The notes beneath the pieces were generated by a model. That model was not told where the DNA came from and ran no database searches. It saw only the letters and a program-made list of their open reading frames with translations. Both the position numbers and the translations under genes were made by a program. This document shows, one piece after another, positions 51,882-60,547 of a stretch of 64,000 nucleotides of DNA. Every line of letters starts with the position of its first letter. Position 1 is the first letter of the stretch. Source of the stretch: Pseudanabaena sp. lw0831 (GTDB lineage: Bacteria; Cyanobacteriota; Cyanobacteriia; Pseudanabaenales; Pseudanabaenaceae); assembly GCF_016584665.1 (NCBI RefSeq), contig NZ_BBJB01000105.1:1-64000 (forward strand), in the 5' to 3' direction.

Positions 51882-52928
51882 CTATGTTGGCGGATCATCG
51901 GGAGTGTCATCGATCGCAGGAACAGGCACCTTAGGCTTGATTTGACCACGAATACGATCGAGCACGCCATTATCGACAGCATCCTTAGCAACACGGATGG
52001 CATTACGAATACTCACAGCGTTAGAGCTCCCGTGACTAATCACACAAATACCAGCTACACCGAGTAATAAAGCTCCACCATACTCATCAGCATCAATGCG
52101 CTCTTTCACCTTTTTCAGATTTGGTTTCAAGATTAATGCGCCAAGTTTGCCCCGCCAACCCTTAGGTAACTCTTCCTTGAGGATTTGCATGACCGCATTA
52201 CCTACCCCTTCAGCAAATTTGAGCACAATATTGCCTGCAAAGCCATCACAGACGATCACATCAAACTGGCCCTTAAGAATGTCACGTCCTTCGGCGTTTC
52301 CTGCAAAAGTAATTTGGGGATTATCTTGTAAAGCTTGATGAACGCGAATCGCTAGTTCGTTACCTTTACAAGCTTCTTCACCAATATTCAGCAAGCCAAC
52401 TTTTGGCTCTTTAATGCCGATCGCATATTGACTATAGAGCGAGCCCATGATGGCAAACTGCTCTAAAAATTTGGGGCGACAGTCCACATTTGCGCCGACA
52501 TCAAGTAAAAGTACAGGCTTATGCGCAACCTGCGTGGGGAACAATGCACCGATCGCAGGTCGATCTACCCCTGGTAATCGCCCTAAACGCAGTAGCGCCG
52601 CCGCCATTGCTGCCCCAGAATGCCCTGCCGAAATCACGGCATCGGCTTGTTTGCGCTTAACTAAGTTCATCGCCACGGCGATCGAGGAATTAGGTTTACG
52701 ACGCAACCCATCAAGAGGCTCATCATCCATTTCGATGATCCCCTCCGATGGCACGATCTCAAGGCGATCGCTCTCTTGATAATTATGTTGCTTGAAGTAG
52801 TTCGCGAGAATATCGCGATCACCTACTAACGCTATATCTACACCCAATTGGGTTTGAGCTAATATTGCTCCTTCGATTATCTCGCGTGGGGCAAAATCTC
52901 CACCCATCGCATCTACTGCAATTCTCAC
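51882..52928 (-). CDS. plsX: Phosphate acyltransferase PlsX
   Basis: 348 residues: MRIAVDAMGGDFAPREIIEGA, SAGHSGAAMAAALLRLGRLPGVDRPA, LLDVGANVDCRP, CDGFAGNIVLKFAEG and HGSSNA are diagnostic. It converts acyl-ACP to acyl-phosphate for phospholipid synthesis and feeds the PlsY/PlsC route. In one unit with fabH. Confidence 0.96.
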   Translation of the reverse strand: MRIAVDAMGGDFAPREIIEGAILAQTQLGVDIALVGDRDILANYFKQHNYQESDRLEIVPSEGIIEMDDEPLDGLRRKPNSSIAVAMNLVKRKQADAVISAGHSGAAMAAALLRLGRLPGVDRPAIGALFPTQVAHKPVLLLDVGANVDCRPKFLEQFAIMGSLYSQYAIGIKEPKVGLLNIGEEACKGNELAIRVHQALQDNPQITFAGNAEGRDILKGQFDVIVCDGFAGNIVLKFAEGVGNAVMQILKEELPKGWRGKLGALILKPNLKKVKERIDADEYGGALLLGVAGICVISHGSSNAVSIRNAIRVAKDAVDNGVLDRIRGQIKPKVPVPAIDDTPDDPPT

Positions 52929-53081
52929 TATTTGCGATCCTGTCTGAGTTTTATGACTAAAACTGTAAAGAATTTTATTTAACCTTGCAAAAATTTTAAC
53001 AGTTCAAGTCACCTCAACCATCAGCAATCTCAAAAAAGCCATAAAACTGAGGATTGTTAAGGAATCCATTAGTTTTATACC

Positions 53082-53115
53082 AATTCACAAAAGTGTGACA
53101 ACACTTCTGTGAATT
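53082..53115. repeat. Imperfect palindrome AATTCACAAAAGTGT...ACACTTCTGTGAATT
   Basis: 15-base arms with one mismatch and a four-base loop, between plsX and the SPFH gene. Confidence 0.7.
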
Positions 53116-53141
53116 AAAAAGCAAACCCCATAAGAGTTTTA

Positions 53142-53174
53142 AAAGCACAAAGTGGCTACGCCACTTTGTGCTTT
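53142..53174. terminator. Palindrome AAAGCACAAAGTGGC with TAC loop
   Basis: A 15-base perfect stem closing on TAC (GC-TAC-GC apex), five bases beyond the stop of the SPFH gene. Likely terminator. Confidence 0.82.
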
Positions 53175-53178
53175 GGTA

Positions 53179-54090
53179 TTACGGTGCTGGAACAATGGCT
53201 TTGCTAGCTTCGCGATCGAGTGGCAAAATCAATGGCGTGCTTTGTCCGCTACCGAGAATTACAATTTTAGAATTTGGTGATAGTGACAACTTTTCTGTTG
53301 CCTCGATCGCACGTAATTGCAGCACCGCAGGTGTAAGCCCCTCAGCGAGAATTTTTTGAGCGTCCGCACTTCCCTTTGCTTCAATTCGCTTGCGATCGGC
53401 TTCTTGCTTTTCTTTTTCTAAGACAAATTTCATTTGGAGATTTTCTTGTTCAGCCTTGAGCCTTTGCTGGATCGCAGCTTGCAAAGTTTCAGGGACTTTC
53501 ACGTTTCGCAACAGGGCTTCATCGACGATAAAGCCAATGGGAGCAAGCTGCGATCGCAATTTTTCGGCAAGTTTTAAACTCACTTCTTCGCGCTTAGTAG
53601 CATAGACCTCTTCTGCGGCATATCCAGAAATAATTTCGCGTGAGATTGATCGAAATCTGGAAACCACAATTTCTTTTTCTTCAGAACCAATATTCAGGTA
53701 AATACTCGCCGCCTTAGCAGGATCGATGCGATATTGAATGCTGACATCAATTCCTAATGCCAAGCCTTCTTTTGAAGTTGCTCCAATCTCTTCTTTGAGA
53801 TCGCGCAATCGGACTGAAAACTGCACCACATCCGCAAAGGGATTAATCGCGTGAATCCCTGCGGGTAAGCTGCGATCGCTAACCTTGCCCTGAAAGTCTT
53901 CCACCCCAACATTTCCCGCAGGAATGACGATGATTAAGCGGCTCAAGGCATTGATCGTCGCCAACAGAGCAATCAATCCCGAAACCGCTTGGATTACTAG
54001 TTGAGCAATACGATTGTCAACTAGTCTTTTGCTACTAAAAAATACAACTATCGAGATTAATGAGGCGATCGCAGAAACAATAAACGACAT
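53179..54090 (-). CDS. SPFH/prohibitin-family membrane protein
   Basis: 303 residues. An N-terminal membrane anchor (VSAIASLISIVVFFSSK, then VSGLIALLATINALSRLIIVIPAG) is followed by the SPFH domain (GVEDFQGKVSDRSLPAGIHAINPF, YRIDPAKAASIYLNIG) and a long coiled coil (LKAEQENLQMKFVLEKEKQEADRKR). Prohibitins form ring-shaped membrane scaffolds that regulate membrane proteases. It lies 17 bases after the solute-binding gene. Confidence 0.88.
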   Translation of the reverse strand: MSFIVSAIASLISIVVFFSSKRLVDNRIAQLVIQAVSGLIALLATINALSRLIIVIPAGNVGVEDFQGKVSDRSLPAGIHAINPFADVVQFSVRLRDLKEEIGATSKEGLALGIDVSIQYRIDPAKAASIYLNIGSEEKEIVVSRFRSISREIISGYAAEEVYATKREEVSLKLAEKLRSQLAPIGFIVDEALLRNVKVPETLQAAIQQRLKAEQENLQMKFVLEKEKQEADRKRIEAKGSADAQKILAEGLTPAVLQLRAIEATEKLSLSPNSKIVILGSGQSTPLILPLDREASKAIVPAP

Positions 54091-54107
54091 TTGAGCCTAC
54101 CTGTTTT

Positions 54108-55433
54108 TTATCTAAATGGCATCGAATAGAGTAACCCGCCTTGTTTCCATGTACGATTTAAACCGCGTGGAATATCTAGGGGCGCAAGGTTTCGATTGTA
54201 GATATCGCTGTAATTTCCTACGTGCTTGAGGATTTGGGTTGTCCAGTCTGGTGCAAGCCCAAGCTCAATGCCTAGTGAATCCGATGTACCAAGAAATCTA
54301 GAAACTTCAAGATTTTTCGTGTCTTTAAAAACCGTGTAATTATCCATATTAATACCCAATTCTTCGGCATAAAAAGTGGCATAAATTACCCAAGTCACAA
54401 CATCCCGCCAGCGATCGTCATTACCAATTATGACAGGGCTAAGAGGTTCCCTTGATAAACTCAGATCGAGAATTTTGTGATCGGCAGGACGAGGTAGTTT
54501 GCTTCTCCATGCTGCAAGCTGTGATTTTTCTGAAGAAATCGCATCACAGTCACCTTTTGCATAAGCATTCAAGACTCCATCAAGATCGGGCAGAATGATC
54601 GACTCGATCGCAATATTTGCTTCCTTGAATGTAGATTCCAGATTTGTAGCGTTGATTCCTGTTTCTACACAGATTTTTTTGTCCGCCAATTCCTTGAGGG
54701 CGATCGCGAATTCTTCACTGTTTTTTGGTGTTTGCTTGTCTGATTTACTGTCTTTATCGGGGCGACTCTCAGGGGTGCTAGTGGGGCTAGGAGAAGCTGA
54801 TGGCGAAGCCGTGGGACTTGGGCTAGTAGAACTGGGACTAGGGGAACTGGGATTAGGGGAACTACTTGTTGGTTTTGCCCCAATCCTGAGCATTACTCCT
54901 TGTCCATCAAAAAAAGTTGTCGGTGCAAAGGAAATATTATCGGTGACATCACGGGTTAAAGTACGAGTCGTGTTTCGCATCAAGACATCAACATCACCAC
55001 TTTGGACGGAGGTAAAGCGATCCTTGGCAAGCAGGGGTTTAAACTCAACCGCCTTGGCATCTCCTAAGACCGCAGCAGCGATCGCGCGGCAATAGTCCAC
55101 ATCTAAGCCACTCCATACGCCTTTGTCATCAACATAGCTAAATCCAGATAGCTTGCCATTCACGCCACAAATTAGCTTTCCGCGAGCTTTTACCCGTTCT
55201 AAAATTCCCGCTGGAGCTTTATCTTTAGTGGTTGTCGTCGCCGTTGGGGTCGCCGTAGCGGTTGGGGTAGCAGTAGGGCTTGGTTTTGGCTGCTCTTGGC
55301 ATCCTGATAGCAATGCGATCGTTAGGCTCGCATAAAAGCACCATTGTCGCAGAGGTGTAAGTTTAGAGGTGTTTTGGGCTTTACGTTTCAAGAGTGCAGC
55401 AGTGTTAGGTACATGCTTAGGCATTAAGCTCAT
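54108..55433 (-). CDS. Amino-acid-type ABC transporter substrate-binding lipoprotein with Ser/Thr/Pro insertion
   Basis: 441 residues. The lipobox LLSGC (Cys45) gives a lipoprotein anchor, with a TPTATPTAT linker. The binding fold begins at ILERVKARGKLICGVNG and SGFSYVDDKGVWSGLDVDYCRAIAAAV, as in general amino-acid (AapJ/BztA) receptors. A ~50-residue Ser/Pro/Thr-rich, then charged, stretch (188-238) interrupts it in the hinge region, where no insertion is usual. No permease genes are next to it. Confidence 0.85.
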   Translation of the reverse strand: MSLMPKHVPNTAALLKRKAQNTSKLTPLRQWCFYASLTIALLSGCQEQPKPSPTATPTATATPTATTTTKDKAPAGILERVKARGKLICGVNGKLSGFSYVDDKGVWSGLDVDYCRAIAAAVLGDAKAVEFKPLLAKDRFTSVQSGDVDVLMRNTTRTLTRDVTDNISFAPTTFFDGQGVMLRIGAKPTSSSPNPSSPSPSSTSPSPTASPSASPSPTSTPESRPDKDSKSDKQTPKNSEEFAIALKELADKKICVETGINATNLESTFKEANIAIESIILPDLDGVLNAYAKGDCDAISSEKSQLAAWRSKLPRPADHKILDLSLSREPLSPVIIGNDDRWRDVVTWVIYATFYAEELGINMDNYTVFKDTKNLEVSRFLGTSDSLGIELGLAPDWTTQILKHVGNYSDIYNRNLAPLDIPRGLNRTWKQGGLLYSMPFR

Positions 55434-55502
55434 GGGATTACTGATTTCTAGCGCGAACGATCTACTATTTGCAGCTTACATCGATTCCATCAAATTTAGA
55501 AC

Positions 55503-55627
55503 AAATCAAACCCAAAAAGAGTTAGTCCTAAAAAGGAAAGGATCTATAAGGATAAGCGGCGCGAAGCGCCACCTTTCTTAACCAAAAAAAAATAAATCTC
55601 CGCCTCTTATCTTTTTGGACTTGATTT
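55503..55627. repeat. MITE-like repeat with GCGC-GAA-GCGC core
   Basis: Outer arms AAATCAAACCCAAAAAGA (55503-55520) and TCTTTTTGGACTTGATTT (55610-55627) match at 16 of 18 positions. The centre GGCGCGAAGCGCC (55558-55570) is the same apex as in the long palindromes. About 125 bases. It may be the unshrunken form of that family. Confidence 0.6.
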
Positions 55628-56094
55628 AAATCGAAAGGTAAGCCGCAAGTTCCTCAAGCTGGCGATCGCCTTCTGAGCGATCTAGAAAATCATTAGCTAC
55701 ATCGACAAGATTTGCTAGGTTTTGAGGATCAGCTTGAAAAGTCGAAATTGGTTTTTCTTTGGAATTAGGAACTAGTAGCTGATAGCGGTTATATTTGTCC
55801 TTAAGCAATTGAGTCGCAATGTAATCAATTAAATCTGCGGAGCCATCTGCATATACTTCTAACAGTGGAATTCCTTTCTTAATATTTAGCCAATCAATTA
55901 TTCCCCAAGTCTTTGTGTCATTGACGGTAATCCGATCTTCCATTTGTCCAGTACCAAAGGACACGACGAGGATATTCTCCAAACTCACAGGTTTGCTACT
56001 CTTTTTTAAATTGAGACATTCTGCGATCGCGCAAAGTGAAGGATTATTGGCAACTACACCACCATCAATGCAAAGTAAAGTGTTATCTTTTGTA
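55626..56094 (-). pseudogene. Patatin-like phospholipase, N-terminally truncated
   Basis: In one frame the minus strand reads TLLCIDGGVVANNPSLCAIAEC, the patatin DGG/A catalytic-acid block. It then runs through VSLENILVVSFGTGQMEDR to a normal C-terminus. An in-frame stop lies just upstream, and the GxSxG nucleophile half is missing. The longest start-bearing frame begins only at a GTG at 55988. So this is a decayed patatin gene. Confidence 0.8.
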
Positions 56095-56172
56095 TTTTAA
56101 TCACAATAATTTTTGAGCGGTTAAAATAATGGTGAATTGTCACTATATAAAAATTTGTCTCAAAGTATTGAT

Positions 56173-56772
56173 ATGGAAAATCCTGCAATTACCGATCATG
56201 AAATTCATCCTTTGATCGCTCAGAGATGGAGTCCCCGTGCCTTTGATAGCAAACATATTGAAACCGAGAAACTTGCTCAGTTATTTGAAGCAGCGCGATG
56301 GTCTGCTTCTTGCTTTAATGATCAGCCTTGGGCATTTATTATGGCAACCAAAGATGACACAGCGAACTATCAGAAACTACTTGATTGTTTAGTCCCCGCC
56401 AATGTTATCTGGGCGCAAGTTGCTCCAGTATTGGGTTTAGTTGTTGCCCAAAAGACCTTTAAGCACAATGGCAAGCCTAACGCTTGGGGCGAGTATGATG
56501 CAGGTCAAGCAGCAGCAACCCTGGTATTGCAGGCTACAGCTTTAAATCTGGTCGTGCACCAAATGGGTGGATTCGATCCTGCTAAGGCGATCTCTACTTT
56601 TAATATTCCTGAAACGGCGAAACCTGTTGCTGCTATCGCGATCGGCTATGCGGGTGAAACTAGCAATTTACCAACAGATTTGCAAGAGCGAGAAACTGCT
56701 CCTCGCGCTCGCGCTCCTTTATCCAGCTTTGTTTTTACAGGCGAATGGGGAAGTTCTGCCCCGTTTGTATAG
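56173..56772 (+). CDS. Nitroreductase-family protein
   Basis: About 199 residues from the ATG at 56173 (a TTG at 56137 in the same frame adds 12). Landmarks: QRWSPRAFDSKHI, AARWSASCFNDQPWAFI, GEYDAGQAAATLVLQATALNLVVHQMGGFD. It is an FMN flavoprotein reducing nitro compounds or quinones with NAD(P)H. It stands alone. Confidence 0.87.
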   Translation: MENPAITDHEIHPLIAQRWSPRAFDSKHIETEKLAQLFEAARWSASCFNDQPWAFIMATKDDTANYQKLLDCLVPANVIWAQVAPVLGLVVAQKTFKHNGKPNAWGEYDAGQAAATLVLQATALNLVVHQMGGFDPAKAISTFNIPETAKPVAAIAIGYAGETSNLPTDLQERETAPRARAPLSSFVFTGEWGSSAPFV

Positions 56773-56820
56773 CAATGAATTCGGTTTTGCTTAGCCAACT
56801 TCCAACGATTTGCGCTCAAG

Positions 56821-56858
56821 TTTTATAGCTTTATGGCTATAGCCATAAAGCTATAAAA
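56821..56858. repeat. Palindrome TTTTATAGCTTTATGGCT...
   Basis: An 18-base perfect dyad around a central AT, downstream of the nitroreductase. A possible terminator of that gene. Confidence 0.75.
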
Positions 56859-56895
56859 AAATAGATAGGATGCTTCGCATCCTACCTATTTTTTT
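56855..56895 (-). terminator. psaK terminator palindrome with TTC loop
   Basis: 19-base arms AAAAAAATAGATAGGATGC and complement (one mismatch) with loop TTC, ending in the psaK stop codon region. GC-TTC-GC apex. Confidence 0.85.
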
Positions 56896-57166
56896 ATACT
56901 AAGCCCGCTTGAGCTAAGCCCAAAATCAAACCTGCTCCAAGAACATGCCCAAAGCTAGTAACAGCTAGCAATTCTGCCAAACCAAAACCTGAAAATAGGC
57001 CAGGTAATTCCACAGGTAAGCTAGGACCAACACCTTTGACTTTGATGCCATAGCGAGCAACGACTAACGCAAATGCATTAGCTGTGATCATGAGCAACCC
57101 AACGCTTGGTGACCAAGTTGAAGTAGCGGGAACTGCGGCAAGTAAGTTAAAAGCTAGATGTGTCAT
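56894..57166 (-). CDS. psaK: Photosystem I subunit PsaK
   Basis: A 90-residue two-helix thylakoid protein: PSVGLLMITANAFALVVARYGIK (first helix), VGPSLPVELPGLFSGFGLAELLAVTSFGHVLGAGLILGL (loop and second helix). PsaK sits at the outer edge of the PSI core and takes part in energy transfer and state transitions. The gene is monocistronic between palindromes. Confidence 0.95.
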   Translation of the reverse strand: MTHLAFNLLAAVPATSTWSPSVGLLMITANAFALVVARYGIKVKGVGPSLPVELPGLFSGFGLAELLAVTSFGHVLGAGLILGLAQAGLV

Positions 57167-57280
57167 AAATTTGTTTCCCTAAGTCTAATTACCTAAAAAT
57201 TTTTTAATCTACATAATCCTAAGAGGTATGCAGACATCAAAAAATTCTTCTTAAGCTAAATTCATTAAACTTAGTAATCA

Positions 57281-57296
57281 GTTACAGTTATAACAA
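57281..57296. promoter_or_regulatory. Possible HLR1-like (RpaB) half-matched site upstream of psaK
   Basis: GTTACAGTTATAACA resembles the HLR1 pair of TTACA repeats spaced four bases, but only one half-site is good. It lies 115 bases before the psaK start. RpaB is known to act on PSI genes. Weak evidence. Confidence 0.3.
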
Positions 57297-57306
57297 TCTT
57301 TAAGAA

Positions 57307-57363
57307 TCTAAATCCAAAAAGCATGTGGGGCGCGAAGCGCCCCACATGCTTTTTGGATTTAGA
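57307..57363. terminator. Perfect 27-base stem with GAA loop
   Basis: TCTAAATCCAAAAAGCATGT with seven more paired bases closes on GC-GAA-GC. Its right arm contains the stop codon of the transglutaminase gene. Confidence 0.9.
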
Positions 57364-59002
57364 TTTCTTCTAAAACCTTGAAGCGAACATGATTGAGAGC
57401 TAGCTCACCAATGGAATAGGGCTGAGGCTGAATTGTCTCAAAAAAGATGCCTTTGCCAATTTCCACATGATACCAAGGTAAACCCATAAACCAGCGGGTG
57501 GGATAGGGGCGATAGCCAGTATCATCAGGATTAGATTCCATTGGTAACCATCCAATACTGGGAATATAGAACTCGATCCAAACGTGATTGTAATATTGAT
57601 GCAGAGGAACGTTCATCATCAATTCTCCATCATGGGGACATTTATAACGTCCGACAGTGCGACAAGCAATTCCATTTAATCGAGTTAAGGCTAGCAATAA
57701 ACCGACGTATTCACCACAAGAGCCTGTACCTCTGACTATGACTTCTTCCGGTGAGGCAATGTAAGGCGTGACACGGTATGAGAGCTTGTCATAAACGTAA
57801 TCACGAATCAATAGCATCTTCCGCAAAATATTTGTTTCATCGCCCACAGCTTCCTTGGCGGCGGCTTGAATGATCGGATGATTCATGCTCAATCCATCAT
57901 CATCAACGAGATAGAGTTTCTGCATTTCGGGAGATAGTTCAGGGACAAATTCTACTTCACTATCTTTAAGTTCATACTTGATTCCCCGCATTTCTAAGGT
58001 TGCTTTCCAGCCAAACATTCTCGATTCTTCAGGTTTTAAGTTTCCTAGCTTGAATGCAGCGACACGCTGACCATTGACAATTTCTTCTTCAAAGGGAATA
58101 CCAATTGGCTCGATCGCTAATAATTTTTGGCGATAGGTATCCGTTGGATAGGCAACTCGCCATGTGAGGTTATAGATTGAAGTTGGTTCTTCAGAGGAGA
58201 GTTCTTCGAGATAGATCATCTCCACTTTGTAGCCAGTGGTGAGGGTGTAGTTTAACTTTTCATCTTGGTATTGACTAAACTTAAGGCGATGAATAAAAGT
58301 CTTTTCGCGGGCGGAGACCGAAAACGGTTCATCCATGTCATTAGGATTGTCGCGAATATAGTTTTCATCACCTGAATAAACTATATATAAATCATTGCCC
58401 AAAAATCCTAATCCCATGGGATTGGGAAATGGAGTTAAACCACGATGTACCACTTCGCCTGTTTTGGCAATAAGTCGATAGACCGTCTCCTCAGTGCGAT
58501 CGCTAACCCACAATTCTTCGCCCACTAAAGTCAGCGCCTCAAATCCTGCACCAGGAGCATCCATGATTCGTAGCAAAGTGCGAGTGGCGCGTCCGAACAC
58601 AAAAATTTTGCCAACTTCGCTAGAACTCACATATACACCACCATCAGAGACCGCGATGCCATCGATCTTGTTGGGTAGCTCCATAAATGGTTGCAGATCA
58701 AAATCAACCATATTGCAGTAATAAATTCCATTGTCCTTAGTAATCCAAAGCGTCTCCCCCGCGATCGCTAAACCTGTCGCGTCTCGAAACTGCAATGCGG
58801 TGTAATTATTCAGTACCGTTGCACCTTCAGAGAATGGATCGATTTTGAGTAGATGCCCCTGATAGGAATCTAAACAAAGCGCGTAGGGTTTGCCATTATC
58901 TATATCAGTACTTACATCATCAGTACTTACATCGGTTTGCCACACTAAACCATGAAGGTTATAAGCGCCAATGGGATAAATCGTGCTTGGTAAGCTAGGC
59001 AT
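57359..59002 (-). CDS. Beta-propeller plus transglutaminase-like protein
   Basis: 547 residues. The first ~230 look like a six-bladed NHL/SMP-30-type propeller (DATGLAIAGETLWITKDNG, IAVSDGGVYVSSSEVGKIFVF). The C-terminal ~180 form a transglutaminase-like protease domain: GTGSCGEYVG (catalytic Cys), YYNHVWIEFYIPSIGW (His), MESNPDD (Asp). The combination suggests a protein that binds a partner by the propeller and acts as a peptidase or crosslinker. No signal peptide. Confidence 0.83.
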   Translation of the reverse strand: MPSLPSTIYPIGAYNLHGLVWQTDVSTDDVSTDIDNGKPYALCLDSYQGHLLKIDPFSEGATVLNNYTALQFRDATGLAIAGETLWITKDNGIYYCNMVDFDLQPFMELPNKIDGIAVSDGGVYVSSSEVGKIFVFGRATRTLLRIMDAPGAGFEALTLVGEELWVSDRTEETVYRLIAKTGEVVHRGLTPFPNPMGLGFLGNDLYIVYSGDENYIRDNPNDMDEPFSVSAREKTFIHRLKFSQYQDEKLNYTLTTGYKVEMIYLEELSSEEPTSIYNLTWRVAYPTDTYRQKLLAIEPIGIPFEEEIVNGQRVAAFKLGNLKPEESRMFGWKATLEMRGIKYELKDSEVEFVPELSPEMQKLYLVDDDGLSMNHPIIQAAAKEAVGDETNILRKMLLIRDYVYDKLSYRVTPYIASPEEVIVRGTGSCGEYVGLLLALTRLNGIACRTVGRYKCPHDGELMMNVPLHQYYNHVWIEFYIPSIGWLPMESNPDDTGYRPYPTRWFMGLPWYHVEIGKGIFFETIQPQPYSIGELALNHVRFKVLEEI

Positions 59003-59210
59003 AGGTTCTTTAGGCGAGTATATAGGCGGGTAAATTTAGAAAAGCTTTAGGCTTTCTACAAATTCTGATCTGACTTCAAAAGCAACATTAGTTCCGTAGC
59101 GAAGGCAACAGAACTAGAGCATCACAGGTTTGTGTATAGTAGGATTCGTTACTCATGATCAATCTTATAGCAGTTTTCGTATGTCTTTCGTTACAATCTT
59201 GGGATAGCAA

Positions 59211-60137
59211 ATGGGGCAATATTCTCAGTTCACAAGCATTTTGTATCTAATTGGTCCAATGCTGATTATTGTCAGTCATATTGGATCGCTACTTGTTTTC
59301 ACAACTGGGCTATCGTGGGGTGCGATCGCATGGATCTTTCTACTATATGTCACCCGTATGCTTGCCACGACTGGCATTTATCATCGATTACTTACGCACA
59401 AAAGCTATCAGGCTCCTAAACCCCTATTATGGATAGGCTGCATTGTGGGAGCATCGGCGGGGCAGATGGGGCCAAGTTGGTGGAAAGCTCACCACATGAG
59501 TCATCATCAATATGTTGAGAGCGATCGCGATCCCCATTCTCCCTATACGCCATTTTTGGGAATCAAAGGATTTTATTGGTCTCAGGGAGGTTGGCTATTA
59601 TCTTCTCGCTTTTTTCCAGATAAATTGCCCCTTGATGTTGAAAGCGATCTAGTCTTAAAATTGATTGACCGATTACATTTCATCCCCCTAGTAGCACTTG
59701 GGGCAGTTTCATACTATATAGGTGGTTTGGAATATCTCGGTGCATTTTTTTTCAGTACGACATTGCTATTTCACGGTGTCCAGACTGTGAACTCGCTCAG
59801 TCATATTGTCGGCGATCAACCATTTATCACTGACGACCATAGCCGCAACAGTGGTTTTGTGGCGCTGCTTACGCTGGGAGAAGGTTGGCATAATCTGCAT
59901 CATGCTTTTCAATCATCCTGTCGGCACGGTATCACTATTCGCGATGGTCAGATTGTCTATCTACCAGATCCCACTTTTGACTTCATTAAAATGCTTGAGT
60001 CCTTCAAGTTAGCGTCAAAGTTGAGATTACCTAGCGAGAAAGATTTGTTGTCAAAAGCCAAAAAGCAAAATTTACCGAATTTAGAATTAGCGATCGCCTC
60101 AGACAAATCAAAAGAAACTTACAGCAATTTGCACTAA
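59211..60137 (+). CDS. Acyl-lipid/acyl-CoA delta-9-type desaturase
   Basis: 308 residues with the boxes HRLLTH, HHMSHH and EGWHNLHH, and four hydrophobic spans. This is the DesC-like class that puts the first double bond into acyl chains at position 9 and maintains membrane fluidity. The C-terminal ~60 residues are polar and extra. Confidence 0.88.
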   Translation: MGQYSQFTSILYLIGPMLIIVSHIGSLLVFTTGLSWGAIAWIFLLYVTRMLATTGIYHRLLTHKSYQAPKPLLWIGCIVGASAGQMGPSWWKAHHMSHHQYVESDRDPHSPYTPFLGIKGFYWSQGGWLLSSRFFPDKLPLDVESDLVLKLIDRLHFIPLVALGAVSYYIGGLEYLGAFFFSTTLLFHGVQTVNSLSHIVGDQPFITDDHSRNSGFVALLTLGEGWHNLHHAFQSSCRHGITIRDGQIVYLPDPTFDFIKMLESFKLASKLRLPSEKDLLSKAKKQNLPNLELAIASDKSKETYSNLH

Positions 60138-60166
60138 TACTAATTCCCCAAAGTTTGGTATTAGCT

Positions 60167-60213
60167 AAAAAAAATATAGTTGCGCCGCTTCTCGGCGCAA
60201 CTATATTTTTTTT
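60167..60213. terminator. Palindrome, 21-base stem, bidirectional
   Basis: AAAAAAAATATAGTTGCGCCG and complement close on CTTCT, between the convergent desaturase and cbpM genes. The A- and T-runs fit a two-way terminator. Confidence 0.88.
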
Positions 60214-60547
60214 ATAGCTGATTGGATGGATGAGACTGATATGCTTTTAGCCTAGCTCTTAGTTGAGCAAGTTCCTGAGCCATATCCAACACTATTGCTG
60301 CTCCAACTAAATTTAGCCCCAAGTCTTGACGCAAGCGTTGAATTTGAGCAATTCGCGCAATCTCACGGGAATGTAGCATTGAGCCATTCGGTTCGATTAC
60401 TCCTAGCTCGACATAAACCTGCACAACTGTAATCGAAGTATCTGTTATGGATGCGGCATATTCAAAAGTATAGAGTTGTTCACCTTCGAGGGAAACCACC
60501 ATCCTTGAAAGACTACTTGGAAGACTGTTTGAAGAATGGTCAGTCAT
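60212..60547 (-). CDS. cbpM: CbpM-type chaperone-modulator
   Basis: A 111-residue MerR-like helical protein (YTFEYAASITDTSITVVQVYVELG, IARIAQIQRLRQDLGLNLVGAAIVLDM). CbpM binds and restrains the DnaJ-like CbpA, whose gene it overlaps by four bases. Confidence 0.85.
   Translation of the reverse strand: MTDHSSNSLPSSLSRMVVSLEGEQLYTFEYAASITDTSITVVQVYVELGVIEPNGSMLHSREIARIAQIQRLRQDLGLNLVGAAIVLDMAQELAQLRARLKAYQSHPSNQL

Noticed and set aside
54595-55095. 166-residue + strand frame rich in Gly/Leu
   Set aside because: Antisense shadow of the Ser/Pro linker in the solute-binding gene.
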